Below, piece after piece: positions 25,945 to 34,641 of a stretch of 64,000 bases of DNA. Below the pieces are notes generated by a model. That model was not told where the DNA came from and made no database searches. It saw only the letters and a list, made by a program, of their open reading frames with translations. Both the position numbers and the translations under genes were made by a program. Source of the DNA: Acidobacteriota bacterium (GTDB lineage: Bacteria > Acidobacteriota > Aminicenantia > Aminicenantales > Saccharicenantaceae); assembly GCA_029569255.1 (NCBI GenBank), contig JAKQUO010000008.1, positions 310,001-374,000 of the forward strand, given 5' to 3'. How positions within the stretch are numbered: position 1 is the first letter of the stretch; each line of letters starts with the position of its first letter.

Positions 25945-27369
25945 TCAAGGACTTCGATCGGGCCTCGAGGGGAGCGCCGCCGGAATGAGCCGGTTCCCGC
26001 ACCCCCAAGACACCGCGAAGGCAGGCGCCGCACGTCCTCGCGAACCCGCGCGCCTTTCGGCGAGGCGGGAATACTGGCATTGAACAAAGACGGCGTCCTT
26101 GTTGAGCCCTCCCTCTTTGAGCTGAGGCACATTATCGCCTCTTATCCGGGTGACGTCGTTGTCCCAGGCATACTGATACGCCTCTGCGAACGAGACCCTG
26201 CCGTCGTGGTTCCTGTCTGCGGAGGCGACGCTGTAGGCCATCATGAAGCCATAGATCGACTCGCTGCCGAGGTCGGAAGCGCCATTGGGATCGTCGGAGC
26301 CATCCACGTCTCCGTACGAGCTCGTGTCCGTGGAGGCCGATGTGAAGACGATGCGGTTGGTTTCGCCGTGGCCCGTCAGGTCGTCCTCGGATGCGATGTA
26401 TCTGCCGTCCCGGTATTTGCCGATCAGGCTGCCGCTGTGGCAGGCCTCGACGATGACCGCCATCTCCTTGCCGCGAATCGCATTGAGCCAGCCGGCGAGG
26501 CTGCTTGCCGGGATCGACGAGCCCCCGCAGACCAGCCCATCGACCGAGCCGTGCGAGCTGTAGAAGAACAGGACCTTGTCCGTGGTGCGGGCGCGGCTCG
26601 CCACCTGGCCAATGGCCCATTGGACGTTGGCGACAGTGGTGGGCCTGTCCACGCCCGGGTGGCCCGCATGCGGGCTCGTGTAGAAGATGCGGCTGTCGTC
26701 CACGCCGAGGCTCTTGAGGACGCTGTAGATCGCATTCGCGTCAACGTGGAAGGTATCGCTCAGGTCGTCGTACCCGCAGACGATCACCGCCCAGTTGTTG
26801 CAGAGCGTGTCACTGAAAGAGATGTTCGCCGGATCGCCGAGCCTGGTCAGCGCCTGCGCTTTTTTATAGGCGAGGCCCGGCTTGGAATAGACAATGGATG
26901 CCGGGTTCAACCTCGCGGAAACCGATTCAAAAACAGGGCGGTTATCGACCTTGGGCCACCATTCGGTCTCGACGACTTGCTGCTCCCTTGTTTTGGCATC
27001 GACCACCACGAGCTTCACGGGATGAGCGAAGTGCGCGCCAGGGGCCTCGTCGACCATGAACAGCCAGCTTGGGTTCTTCGTGATTATGGGCGCCGTCTTT
27101 CTCCCCTTGACCTCGAATGCCGGCTCGATGCGTGTTCCCTGGGGCAGGGAGTCCTGGTATTGCAGCACCCGCAAGCCTTTTGGCGCGCCGGGCTTCGCCA
27201 ACAGGGGCTCTACGACGGAGCCCCGAACCTGCTTCGAAGCCTCGAGCTTGTTCATCAACACCTGAGCTCTTCGCGCTTCGGCGGCCTCTTGCGCCGGCAG
27301 CGTCATCGCCAACAGGATAACCGCTATGCCTGAAATGGGCACCGGCCTCCCCTCCGCTCTGGCTGGCAT
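25945..27369 (-). CDS. Exported caspase-like/legumain-type cysteine peptidase (C13-like) with an EF-hand-like loop
   Basis: 474 residues. A signal peptide (about 1-32) precedes a non-catalytic region and a clan CD domain: FYSSHGSVDG supplies the catalytic His and VIVEACHSGSLIG the catalytic Cys, the pattern of legumain/C13 and related caspase-like peptidases. ADRNHDGRVSFAEAY near the end is an EF-hand/dockerin-like calcium loop. The ATG at 27369 follows AAGGAGG by 5 nt and is preferred to the one at 27384. The last 45 residues are low-complexity and may not belong to the fold. Third gene of the acyltransferase-HerA operon. Confidence 0.8.
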   Translation of the reverse strand: MPARAEGRPVPISGIAVILLAMTLPAQEAAEARRAQVLMNKLEASKQVRGSVVEPLLAKPGAPKGLRVLQYQDSLPQGTRIEPAFEVKGRKTAPIITKNPSWLFMVDEAPGAHFAHPVKLVVVDAKTREQQVVETEWWPKVDNRPVFESVSARLNPASIVYSKPGLAYKKAQALTRLGDPANISFSDTLCNNWAVIVCGYDDLSDTFHVDANAIYSVLKSLGVDDSRIFYTSPHAGHPGVDRPTTVANVQWAIGQVASRARTTDKVLFFYSSHGSVDGLVCGGSSIPASSLAGWLNAIRGKEMAVIVEACHSGSLIGKYRDGRYIASEDDLTGHGETNRIVFTSASTDTSSYGDVDGSDDPNGASDLGSESIYGFMMAYSVASADRNHDGRVSFAEAYQYAWDNDVTRIRGDNVPQLKEGGLNKDAVFVQCQYSRLAERRAGSRGRAAPAFAVSWGCGNRLIPAALPSRPDRSP

Positions 27370-27403
27370 TCGGACCTCCTTCATGCTTTTTCCCCCTCTT
27401 CTC

Positions 27404-28954
27404 TCAGCGTTTGCCGCCGAGGATCGAGCCGAGGACGCCGCGGAAGATCTGCCGGCCCAGGTTGGTGCCGACGGACCGGGCGGCGCTCTTGGCCATGGCC
27501 TCCATCAGCGTGTCCCGCGACCGGCCGGGAGCGCGCCGGGGGGCCGGGGGATAGCCGGGATAGGGCTGGGGCGCCCGGGTCCGGCCCGGCGGGGGCGGCG
27601 GATAGGGGTAGCCGTAGGGCGTCTCCCGGCGGGCCCGCTCTTCGGCCCGGGCCTGGGCCTCGGCCGCCGCCTCCCGCTCGGCCTTGGCCCGGAGCATCTC
27701 GTAGGCCGACTCCCGGTCGACGGCCTTCTCGTAATGCCCGTAGACGACGGAGCTTTGGACGATGGCCTGGCGCTCGGCCGGGGTGATCGGCCCGATGCGG
27801 CTCATCGGCGGCAGGACCCAGGCCCTCTCGACGACGCCCGGGTAGCCCTTCTCGTCGAGGAACGAGACCAGGGCCTCGCCGGTGCCGAGCGCGGTGATCT
27901 CGGTCGCGACATCGACCTTGGGGTTCTGGCGGAAGGTCTCGGCCGCCGAGCGGACCGCCTTCTGGTCCCGCGGCGTGAAGGCCCGCAGGGCGTGCTGGAC
28001 GCGGTTGCCGAGCTGGCCGAGCACGACATCGGGGATATCGATCGGGTTCTGGGTGACGAAGTAGACGCCGACCCCCTTCGACCGGATGAGCCGGACGACC
28101 TGCTCGATCTTTTCCATCAGGGCCTTGGGAGCGTCCGCGAACAGCAGGTGGGCCTCGTCGAAGAAGAAGACGAGGCGCGGCTTGTCCTGGTCCCCGACCT
28201 CGGGCAGGCGCTCGAACAGCTCGGCCATGAGCCACAGCAGGAACGTCGAGTAGGCCCGCGGCGTGAGCATGAGCTTGTCGGCGGCCAGGATGTTGACGAC
28301 GCCCCGGCCGGCCCCGTCCGTCTGCATGAGGTCGCCGAGATCGAGCCCGGGCTCGCCGAAGAACCGGTCGGCGCCCTGGTCCTCGAGGGTCATGAGGCCC
28401 CGCTGGATCGTGCCGATGCTGGCCGGGGAGATGCGGCCGTACTCCGTCTCGAACTCGCCGGCGTGGTCGCCGGCGTACTGGGCCATGGCCCGGAGGTCCT
28501 TGAAGTCGAGGAGCAGCAGCCCGGCGTCGTCGGCGATGCGGAAGACGAGCGTCAGCACGCCGCTCTGGACGTCGTTGAGGTTGAGCAGGCGCGAGAGGAG
28601 GAGCGGGCCCATGTCGGACACGGTCGTCCGGACGGGGTGGCCCCGCTCTCCGAAGATGTCCCAGAACGCGACCGGGCTCCCCTCGAAGGGGTGGGCGCCG
28701 AGCTCGAGCCTGGCGACGCGCTCCTCGATCTTCGGGTTGGACGCCCCGGCCTGGCTGACGCCGGCCAGGTCGCCCTTGACGTCGGCCACGAAGACGGGCA
28801 CGCCGATGCGGCTGAAGCGCTCGGCCATGACCTGGAGCGTGACCGTCTTGCCCGTGCCGGTGGCGCCGGCCACGAGCCCGTGGCGGTTGGCCATCCGCGG
28901 CAGCAGGAGAAGGTCCTTCTCCCCCCTGGCGATGAGCATGCCTTCGAGTGTCAT
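27404..28954 (-). CDS. HerA-like (DUF853/YjgR-type) ATPase
   Basis: 516 residues. [16 protein letters not shown] is Walker A and [13 protein letters not shown] Walker B of the HerA/FtsK superfamily. [29 protein letters not shown] and [30 protein letters not shown] are DUF853 hallmarks. The C-terminal 80 residues are rich in proline, tyrosine and charged residues (linker plus GGKR tail). The function of the family is not settled (DNA translocase-like). ATG 28954 follows an AAGGAGGGCG-type site. Located between an acyltransferase and a secreted protease on one strand. Confidence 0.9.
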   Translation of the reverse strand: MTLEGMLIARGEKDLLLLPRMANRHGLVAGATGTGKTVTLQVMAERFSRIGVPVFVADVKGDLAGVSQAGASNPKIEERVARLELGAHPFEGSPVAFWDIFGERGHPVRTTVSDMGPLLLSRLLNLNDVQSGVLTLVFRIADDAGLLLLDFKDLRAMAQYAGDHAGEFETEYGRISPASIGTIQRGLMTLEDQGADRFFGEPGLDLGDLMQTDGAGRGVVNILAADKLMLTPRAYSTFLLWLMAELFERLPEVGDQDKPRLVFFFDEAHLLFADAPKALMEKIEQVVRLIRSKGVGVYFVTQNPIDIPDVVLGQLGNRVQHALRAFTPRDQKAVRSAAETFRQNPKVDVATEITALGTGEALVSFLDEKGYPGVVERAWVLPPMSRIGPITPAERQAIVQSSVVYGHYEKAVDRESAYEMLRAKAEREAAAEAQARAEERARRETPYGYPYPPPPPGRTRAPQPYPGYPPAPRRAPGRSRDTLMEAMAKSAARSVGTNLGRQIFRGVLGSILGGKR

Positions 28955-28998
28955 CTCGCCCTCCTTGTTGCCTGTCTCGCCCGGAGGCCGGGCCCGGG

Positions 28999-29757
28999 TC
29001 ACCAGCCCAGGCTCTCGCGCAGGAGCCCGCCGACCGCCCCTTCGAGGGCGGCCCGGAACCTCTCCACGGTCGCCGTTTCCTCGCCCGTCCAGTGGTCCCG
29101 GATGAACAGGGGCTTGCCGACGTTGACCTTGATCGTCGCCGGGACGCCCCACATGATGTGCGTGCCGAAAAAGGAGAGCGGGGTGACCGGCACCGCCAGG
29201 CCGCTCTCCTTGAAGAGATTGTAGGCCATGATCGAGACGCCCCGCCGGAAGCCCGCGACATAGGGGTTGGGGTCCTTGGGCTGGACCCGGCCGCGGCCCT
29301 GGAGGGCGATGACGGCCCGGCCCCGCCGCAGGTAGTCCTGGCAGCGGAGGATGGACTCCCGCCGGCTGCCGTAGAGGTCGACGGGGATCGTGCCGATCCG
29401 GGCGATGTGGTTCGAGATGTAATTGACCATGAAGCTGTAGAAAGGCCCGAGGATGATGTGGACGAAACCGCCGAACCGGCCCATGTGCCGGTGGAGATGG
29501 CGCTCGACGAGGACGCTCGCCTCCTTCTTGTCGAAAATGGCCCGGTTGGCCGTGAAATAGATCATCCGGGGCACTTTCCGGAGCAGGACGGAGACGTCCT
29601 TGTAGCTGCCGCAGTGGTTCCCGATGATGATGTTCGGGCCCTCCCGGACGAAGTTCTCGCCGCCCCGGAGGTCGACTTTCTTGGGCAGGAGAAACAGCCG
29701 AGTCGCCCAATCGAGGAACGGCTTGATATGGCGGAATTCCTCTTCGAAGGTCGGCAT
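28999..29757 (-). CDS. PlsC-like acyltransferase with non-canonical motifs
   Basis: 252 residues of the 1-acylglycerol-3-phosphate acyltransferase fold, which transfers fatty acyl groups to lysophospholipids. The normal catalytic block NHxxxxD reads NHCGSYKD, with one extra residue between His and Asp. The usual FPEGTR block reads ALQGRGRV, with Gln in place of Glu. PVTPLSFFG is the distal PxxP-like motif. The enzyme may have a different acceptor or be weakly active. It heads an operon with the HerA-like ATPase and the C13-like peptidase. Confidence 0.78.
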   Translation of the reverse strand: MPTFEEEFRHIKPFLDWATRLFLLPKKVDLRGGENFVREGPNIIIGNHCGSYKDVSVLLRKVPRMIYFTANRAIFDKKEASVLVERHLHRHMGRFGGFVHIILGPFYSFMVNYISNHIARIGTIPVDLYGSRRESILRCQDYLRRGRAVIALQGRGRVQPKDPNPYVAGFRRGVSIMAYNLFKESGLAVPVTPLSFFGTHIMWGVPATIKVNVGKPLFIRDHWTGEETATVERFRAALEGAVGGLLRESLGW

Positions 29758-29768
29758 CGGCGAGGGCT

Positions 29769-29797
29769 ATTCTACTGAAACCGCGGCCGAAATTCAA
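29769..29797 (-). promoter_or_regulatory. Promoter of the acyltransferase-HerA-peptidase operon
   Basis: Minus strand TTGAAT (29797-29792), 17 bp, TAGAAT (29774-29769). The predicted start is about 5 nt from the ATG at 29757. Confidence 0.7.
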
Positions 29798-29824
29798 AGG
29801 GCCCAAAAAGCGGCGCCCGGCCGC

Positions 29825-29853
29825 TTGCGCCGGCCGGACAGGCGTGTTACTTT
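29825..29853 (+). promoter_or_regulatory. Promoter of iadA-nhaC
   Basis: TTGCGC (29825-29830), 17 bp, TACTTT (29848-29853) with a TG extension. GAGGAGG precedes the iadA ATG. Confidence 0.6.
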
Positions 29854-29882
29854 AGGCCCCTCACCGCTACGAGGAGGCGCCC

Positions 29883-31052
29883 ATGATCACCCTGATCCGC
29901 GGCGGAGAGGTCTTCGCCCCCGAACCGCTCGGCCGCAAGGACGTTCTCCTCGCCGGAGGCGCCGTCGCCGCCGTGGCCGAACCGGGCCGCGTCCGGGTCG
30001 AAGGGGTCGAGGCGGAGGCCGTCGACGCGGCCGGGAAAATGGTCCTGCCCGGCCTCATCGATCCCCACGTCCACATCCTCGGCGGGGGCGGCGAAGGGGG
30101 CCCGGCCACCCGCGCCCCCGAGATCCGCCTCGAGGACATCGTCTCGAGCGGCGTCACCACGGTCGTCGGATGCCTGGGGACGGACGGCGTCACCCGGCAC
30201 ATGGCCTCGCTCCTGGCCAAGGCCCGCGGCCTCGAGGCCGAGGGCGTCTCGACCTTCATCTATTCCGGCTCCTACGAGGTCCCGGTGAAGACCCTGACCG
30301 GGAGCGTCCGCTCCGACCTCGTCCTCGTCGACAAGGTCATCGGGGCGGGCGAGATCGCCGTGAGCGACCACCGCTCCTCGCAGCCGACCTTCGACGAGAT
30401 CGCCCGGCTGGCCGCGGAGTGCCGGGTCGGGGGGATGCTCGGCGGCAAGGCCGGCGTCCTCCACCTCCATGTCGGCGACGGCAAGCGCCGGCTCGAGCTC
30501 CTCTTCAGGCTCATCCGGGAGACCGAGATCCCGGCGAGCCAGGTCATCGCGACCCACACGACCCGCAATCCCCAGCTCTTCGAGCAAGCGCTCGAGTGGG
30601 CGGCGGCCGGTGGCTCGATCGATGTCACGGTCGGGCCCGATCCCGTGCCGCCCGATCCCGAGGTCCGCTTCGAGGACGCGATCGCCCGCTTCAAGGGCCT
30701 GGGCCTGCCGTTCTCGCGCCTCATCGCGAGCTCGGACAGCAACGGCAGCCTGCCCGTCTTCGACGGGGACGGCCGCCTCGTCCGGCTGACGATCGCCACG
30801 GAGAAGGACCTTTTCCGCAAGTTCACCGAGGTTCTCCGGCGGGGGCTTCTGCCCGTCGAGACGGCCGCCCGCGTCTTCTCGACCAACGCCGCCGACTTCT
30901 ACAAGCTCGGGAAGAAGGGGCGCGTCGAGGCCGGGCGGGACGCGGACCTCATCGTCCTCGACCGGGACCTGGCCCTGAGTGATGTCTTCGCCCGCGGCCG
31001 GAGGATGATCGCCGGCGGGAGGCTCCTGGCCCGCGGCACTTTCAGCGCCTAG
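29883..31052 (+). CDS. iadA: Isoaspartyl dipeptidase (beta-aspartyl-peptidase)
   Basis: 389-residue M38 amidohydrolase that hydrolyses beta-aspartyl dipeptides left over from damaged proteins. GLIDPHVHILGGGGEGG carries the HxH zinc ligands, SGVTTVVGCLGTDGVTRH and HLHVGDGKRRLELL are IadA segments, and SSDSNGSLPVF contains the catalytic Asp. Length and order match E. coli IadA. It starts the transcript with nhaC 9 nt downstream. The pair may link peptide catabolism to sodium/proton balance, though that link is inference. Confidence 0.92.
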   Translation: MITLIRGGEVFAPEPLGRKDVLLAGGAVAAVAEPGRVRVEGVEAEAVDAAGKMVLPGLIDPHVHILGGGGEGGPATRAPEIRLEDIVSSGVTTVVGCLGTDGVTRHMASLLAKARGLEAEGVSTFIYSGSYEVPVKTLTGSVRSDLVLVDKVIGAGEIAVSDHRSSQPTFDEIARLAAECRVGGMLGGKAGVLHLHVGDGKRRLELLFRLIRETEIPASQVIATHTTRNPQLFEQALEWAAAGGSIDVTVGPDPVPPDPEVRFEDAIARFKGLGLPFSRLIASSDSNGSLPVFDGDGRLVRLTIATEKDLFRKFTEVLRRGLLPVETAARVFSTNAADFYKLGKKGRVEAGRDADLIVLDRDLALSDVFARGRRMIAGGRLLARGTFSA

Positions 31053-31061
31053 GGCAGAGCG

Positions 31062-32492
31062 ATGGCCGACGAGAAAGCCACCATCGCCCCCCCGTCGGGC
31101 CGCCGGCCCCCGTTCGGCGTCGCCCTCATCCCGCTCGTGGCCATGGCCCTGCTCCTCGGCGTCGGCTACGGGGTCTACAAGATCAAGGCCCAGATCCTGC
31201 TGGTGACGGCGGCGACGGTCACGGCGTTCCTGGGCCTCGCCCTGGGTTTCAAGTGGCAGGACATGGAGCGCGGCATCGTCGAGAGCATCCGCAAGGCCCT
31301 GCCGGCCATCCTGATCATGCTCTCGGTCGGGCTCCTCATCGGCGCCTGGATGGCCGGCGGCACCATCCCCATGGTCATTTACTACGGCCTGAAGCTCATC
31401 TCGCCCCGGTTCTTCCTGGCCACGGCCTGTCTCGTCTCGTCGGTCGTGGCCATCGCCTGCGGGACGTCCTGGGGGACCATCGGGACGGTCGGGGTCGCCT
31501 TCATGGGCATCGCCATGGGGCTCGGCATCCCCCTCGGCCCGGCCGCCGGCGCGGTCGTCGCCGGGGCCTACTTCGGGGACAAGATGTCGCCCCTGTCCGA
31601 CATCCCCAACCTGGCCACGGTCATCTCCGGGTCGAACCTCTTCGACCACATCAAGCACATGGTCCCGTCGGCCGGGCCGGCCTGGCTGGCCGGGCTCGTC
31701 ATCTACGCCGCGGCCGGCCTGAAGTACGGCGCGACCGCGACCAAGTCCGAGACGCTCGACCTCATCCTATCGACCCTCAAGGCCAATTTCCGGTTCACCC
31801 CGCTCCTGCTCCTGCCCATGGCCGTCATCTTCTATTTCGCCGTCGCCAAGAAGCCGACCATCCCGGCCATGCTCCTGTCGTCGCTCGCGGCCGCGGCCCT
31901 GGCCGTCTTCGTCCAGAAGGTCCCGCTCACGGTCGTGGCCACGGCCATGAACACCGGGCTCCCGCCGAGGACGGGAGTCGCCGCCGTCGACACGCTCCTC
32001 TCCAAGGGCGGCATGATGAGCATGATGGAGACCCAGCTCATCGCCTTCACCGCCTTCTCCTACGGCGGCATCATGCAGGCCACCGGCTGCCTGGCCGTCA
32101 TCCTGGACAAGGTCATGCGCTTCACCAAGCACGTCTGGAGCCTGGTCCTGACGACGGTCGGCGCGGCCGTCCTGTCGGCCCTGATCACCGGCAGCTCCTA
32201 CCTGTCGATGATCCTGCCGGCCGACCTGCTGGCGCCCGCCTTCAAGAGGAAGAACCTGGCGGCCAAGAACCTGTCCCGGATCATCGAGGAGAGCGGCGGC
32301 ATCGTCGTCCCTCTCATCCCCTGGAGCATGGCCGGCGTCTACATCACCGGGACGCTGGGCGTCTCAACCTTCTCCTACCTGCCCTGGGCCTTCATGAACT
32401 ACCTCTCGGTCGGGATGCTCATTCTGTTCGGGTTCACCGGCTGGACGATGGCGCCCAAGGTGCGGGAGGACGAGACGCAGGCGGGCAGCTGA
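31062..32492 (+). CDS. nhaC: NhaC-family sodium/proton antiporter
   Basis: 476 residues, about 11-12 membrane helices. MLSVGLLIGAWMAGGTIPMVIYYGL, ACGTSWGTIGTVGVAFMGI and GAYFGDKMSPLSDIPNLA are characteristic NhaC motifs, the last with the conserved Asp in the transport site. NhaC antiporters exchange sodium for protons (some exchange malate and lactate, MleN-type). It lies 9 nt after iadA. It ends 9 nt from a convergent small gene. Confidence 0.9.
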   Translation: MADEKATIAPPSGRRPPFGVALIPLVAMALLLGVGYGVYKIKAQILLVTAATVTAFLGLALGFKWQDMERGIVESIRKALPAILIMLSVGLLIGAWMAGGTIPMVIYYGLKLISPRFFLATACLVSSVVAIACGTSWGTIGTVGVAFMGIAMGLGIPLGPAAGAVVAGAYFGDKMSPLSDIPNLATVISGSNLFDHIKHMVPSAGPAWLAGLVIYAAAGLKYGATATKSETLDLILSTLKANFRFTPLLLLPMAVIFYFAVAKKPTIPAMLLSSLAAAALAVFVQKVPLTVVATAMNTGLPPRTGVAAVDTLLSKGGMMSMMETQLIAFTAFSYGGIMQATGCLAVILDKVMRFTKHVWSLVLTTVGAAVLSALITGSSYLSMILPADLLAPAFKRKNLAAKNLSRIIEESGGIVVPLIPWSMAGVYITGTLGVSTFSYLPWAFMNYLSVGMLILFGFTGWTMAPKVREDETQAGS

Positions 32493-32501
32493 AGAGGGGG
32501 G

Positions 32502-32792
32502 CTAGTCTTGCTCCTCGTCCTCGCCTTTCTCCGCCTTTCCGAGCGCCTCCCTGAACAGCTCGTCGGCCTTGGCGTGCTTCTCTTTCTGGAGCTCGAAGGT
32601 GGCGTCGAACTTGCGGTCGAGCTCGCCCTGCCGCTTGTGCTCCTTGGCCAGGAAGTCGTCGAGCGAGCCCTTCGCTTTCCTGGCCTTCTCGGAACGCAGG
32701 ACCGACCGGGTCGCGCCGTCGATCCAAAGGGTCGCCCCGCAGCAGGGGCAGACGACCGAAAAAACGCGAGTTTCGTCCCTTGTCTCTGACAT
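32502..32792 (-). CDS. Small zinc-ribbon/coiled-coil protein, unknown function
   Basis: 96 residues. CPCCGATLWID near residues 14-24 holds two CxxC-type cysteines but only one pair, so a half zinc ribbon that may pair in a dimer. The rest (ARKAKGSLDDFLAKEHKRQG onward) is a charged, probably helical tail ending in EDEEQD. ATG 32792 is chosen over a TTG at 32810 because the promoter's -10 box lies just upstream of it. No function recognised. Confidence 0.7.
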   Translation of the reverse strand: MSETRDETRVFSVVCPCCGATLWIDGATRSVLRSEKARKAKGSLDDFLAKEHKRQGELDRKFDATFELQKEKHAKADELFREALGKAEKGEDEEQD

Positions 32793-32798
32793 GGCCCG

Positions 32799-32807
32799 AA
32801 TGTAGCA
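32799..32807 (-). promoter_or_regulatory. Extended -10 promoter giving a leaderless mRNA
   Basis: Minus strand TGC then TACATT (32804-32799). The expected start at about 32792 is the first base of the small gene's ATG. Confidence 0.5.
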
Positions 32808-32921
32808 CAAACCGCCGGTCCGGGGAATGGGCAGGAACGCCTCCGTTCGTGGGGCAAGATCGATCCGGGACTTGGCGGAGACGCGCCACAGATCATCTGA
32901 TCCGCTCGCCGGCCTTGCGGA

Positions 32922-34373
32922 TCAGCCCCGGGGCGCCGGCGTCCCGATCTCGCCGCGCGCCTCGATCCCGTGCTTTTTCAACAGCTTGAACAGGCCCTGG
33001 CGCGTCAGCCCGACCTCGGCCGCGGTCCGGCTCCGATGGTAGCGGCAGCGGATAAGGGCCTCGCGCAGGAAGCGGCGCTCGAAGTCGGCCCTGGCCTCGG
33101 CGAAGCGGTGGCTGGCCGTCGAATAGGTCTCCCCTGACGGGTTGATCTTCGGCGAGAGGTAGTCCTCGAGGATGAGCGGGCCGCCGTCGGCCATGACCAG
33201 GGCCCGCTGGACCTCGTTCTGGAGCTCGCGGACGTTGCCCGGCCAGGGATAGCGGAGGAGCATCTCCAAGGCGACGGGCGAGACGAAGGGCCGCGGCCGG
33301 CCCATCGACCGGGCGAACTCGTCGAGGAAATGGTTGAGGAGGAGGAGCGCGTCGTCGGGGCGCTCGCGGAGGGGCGGCAGGTCGACGGCGATGATCTTCA
33401 GCCGGTAGTAGAGGTCCCGGCGGAAGCGGCCCCGCTCGACCTCGTGATCGAGGTCCTTGTTGGTCGCGCTGACGAAGCGGACGTCGATGGGACGCGGCCG
33501 GGTTTCCCCGACCCGGCGGATCTTCCTCTCCTCCAGGACGCGGAGGAGCTTGGATTGGAGCGCCAGCGGCAGGTCGCCGATCTCGTCGAGGAAGAAGGTC
33601 CCGCCCGAGGCCTCCTCGACGAGGCCAACCTTGTCCCGGACCGCGCCGGTGAACGAGCCCCGGGCGTGGCCGAACAGCTCCGACTCGAGCAGCGGCTCGG
33701 GGATGGCGGCGCAGTTGACGGCGACGAACGGCCCGTTCCGGCGCTTCCCGGTCTCATGGAGGGTCTTCGCGGCCAGCTCCTTGCCCGTGCCGCTCTCGCC
33801 GGCGATGAAGACCGGTGCGTCGGTGTCGCGGACCTTCTCGAGGAGCGACCGGACGCGCCGGACCGCGGGCGCCTCCCCCAGGAACGCGCATCCCGGCCGC
33901 GCCTCGGCCGGAAGGGGGGCCGGCTCGCCGCGGTCCCGCCCGCCGTTGCGGCGGAGGCGGAAGAGCAAGGGGGACATGGCGAGGGTCAGGAACTCGAGGT
34001 CGTCCCGGTCGAAGGGGCGGCCCCGGCCGCCGCGGGCGAAATAGGCCAGGCCGGACGGGCGCCCTCCGGACGCCCAGGGATAGGCCAGGACGCTCCGCGG
34101 CTGCCCGTTCCCGCCGAGCTCGAGGTCGGCGAAGAGCGGCTCCCTGGAGATATCCGGGACGACGACGGGCCGGCCGATCTCGAGGGCCCGGCCGACGATG
34201 GCCTCGTCGGCGGCGGGCAAGGGCCCCGTCTCCCCCGCCGGCCCGGCGGCCGGGCCGCGCGAGGCCTCGAAGGCCCGGTCGCCCGGGCTCCCGAAGACGC
34301 GGAAGAGGGCCCGGTCCGAGGCGACCTCGTCGAGGACGATCTCGGCGATGCGGGCGAGAAAGCGCTGGGTCAT
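32922..34373 (-). CDS. Sigma-54-dependent transcriptional activator (GAF-AAA+-Fis)
   Basis: 483 residues. A GAF-like sensory domain (about 5-150) is followed by a sigma-54 AAA+ domain (about 163-400) with Walker A GESGTGKE, the loop GSFTGA in place of the usual GAFTGA, and Walker B GGTFFLDEIGDL. A C-terminal Fis-type helix-turn-helix follows (RSRTAAEVGLTRQGLFKLLKKHGI). Such proteins drive RNA polymerase-sigma54 after binding an enhancer. The GSFTGA variant is known in active members. It is divergent from the fucosidase gene, whose visible promoter is sigma70-type, so its targets may lie elsewhere. Confidence 0.93.
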   Translation of the reverse strand: MTQRFLARIAEIVLDEVASDRALFRVFGSPGDRAFEASRGPAAGPAGETGPLPAADEAIVGRALEIGRPVVVPDISREPLFADLELGGNGQPRSVLAYPWASGGRPSGLAYFARGGRGRPFDRDDLEFLTLAMSPLLFRLRRNGGRDRGEPAPLPAEARPGCAFLGEAPAVRRVRSLLEKVRDTDAPVFIAGESGTGKELAAKTLHETGKRRNGPFVAVNCAAIPEPLLESELFGHARGSFTGAVRDKVGLVEEASGGTFFLDEIGDLPLALQSKLLRVLEERKIRRVGETRPRPIDVRFVSATNKDLDHEVERGRFRRDLYYRLKIIAVDLPPLRERPDDALLLLNHFLDEFARSMGRPRPFVSPVALEMLLRYPWPGNVRELQNEVQRALVMADGGPLILEDYLSPKINPSGETYSTASHRFAEARADFERRFLREALIRCRYHRSRTAAEVGLTRQGLFKLLKKHGIEARGEIGTPAPRG

Positions 34374-34581
34374 GTCCGTCCAAAAGGACCGCTAGGCCCG
34401 GTCCCACCATTACGACGCTCGAGGCCGCCCGATTTTCTCATTCTCGCGTCATTCATCGCGGACTCCTTCCCTCCTCGCCGCGGCGCGCGCCCGCTGCGGA
34501 CCGGCCGCCCGGCCCCTGCCCGGTCCCGGGGACGTCGACGCCGAGGCGGCCCGGATGTTCGAGCCCGGGCCCTCCCCGGCG

Positions 34582-34610
34582 TTGACACTTCCCGCGGCGC
34601 GGGATAATCT
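34582..34610 (+). promoter_or_regulatory. Promoter of the GH29 fucosidase
   Basis: TTGACA (34582-34587), 17 bp, TAATCT (34605-34610). An AAGGAGAGG-type site precedes ATG 34642. Confidence 0.65.
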
Positions 34611-34641
34611 TGGGGCATTCGCCGGGAAGGAGAGGTCGCCG

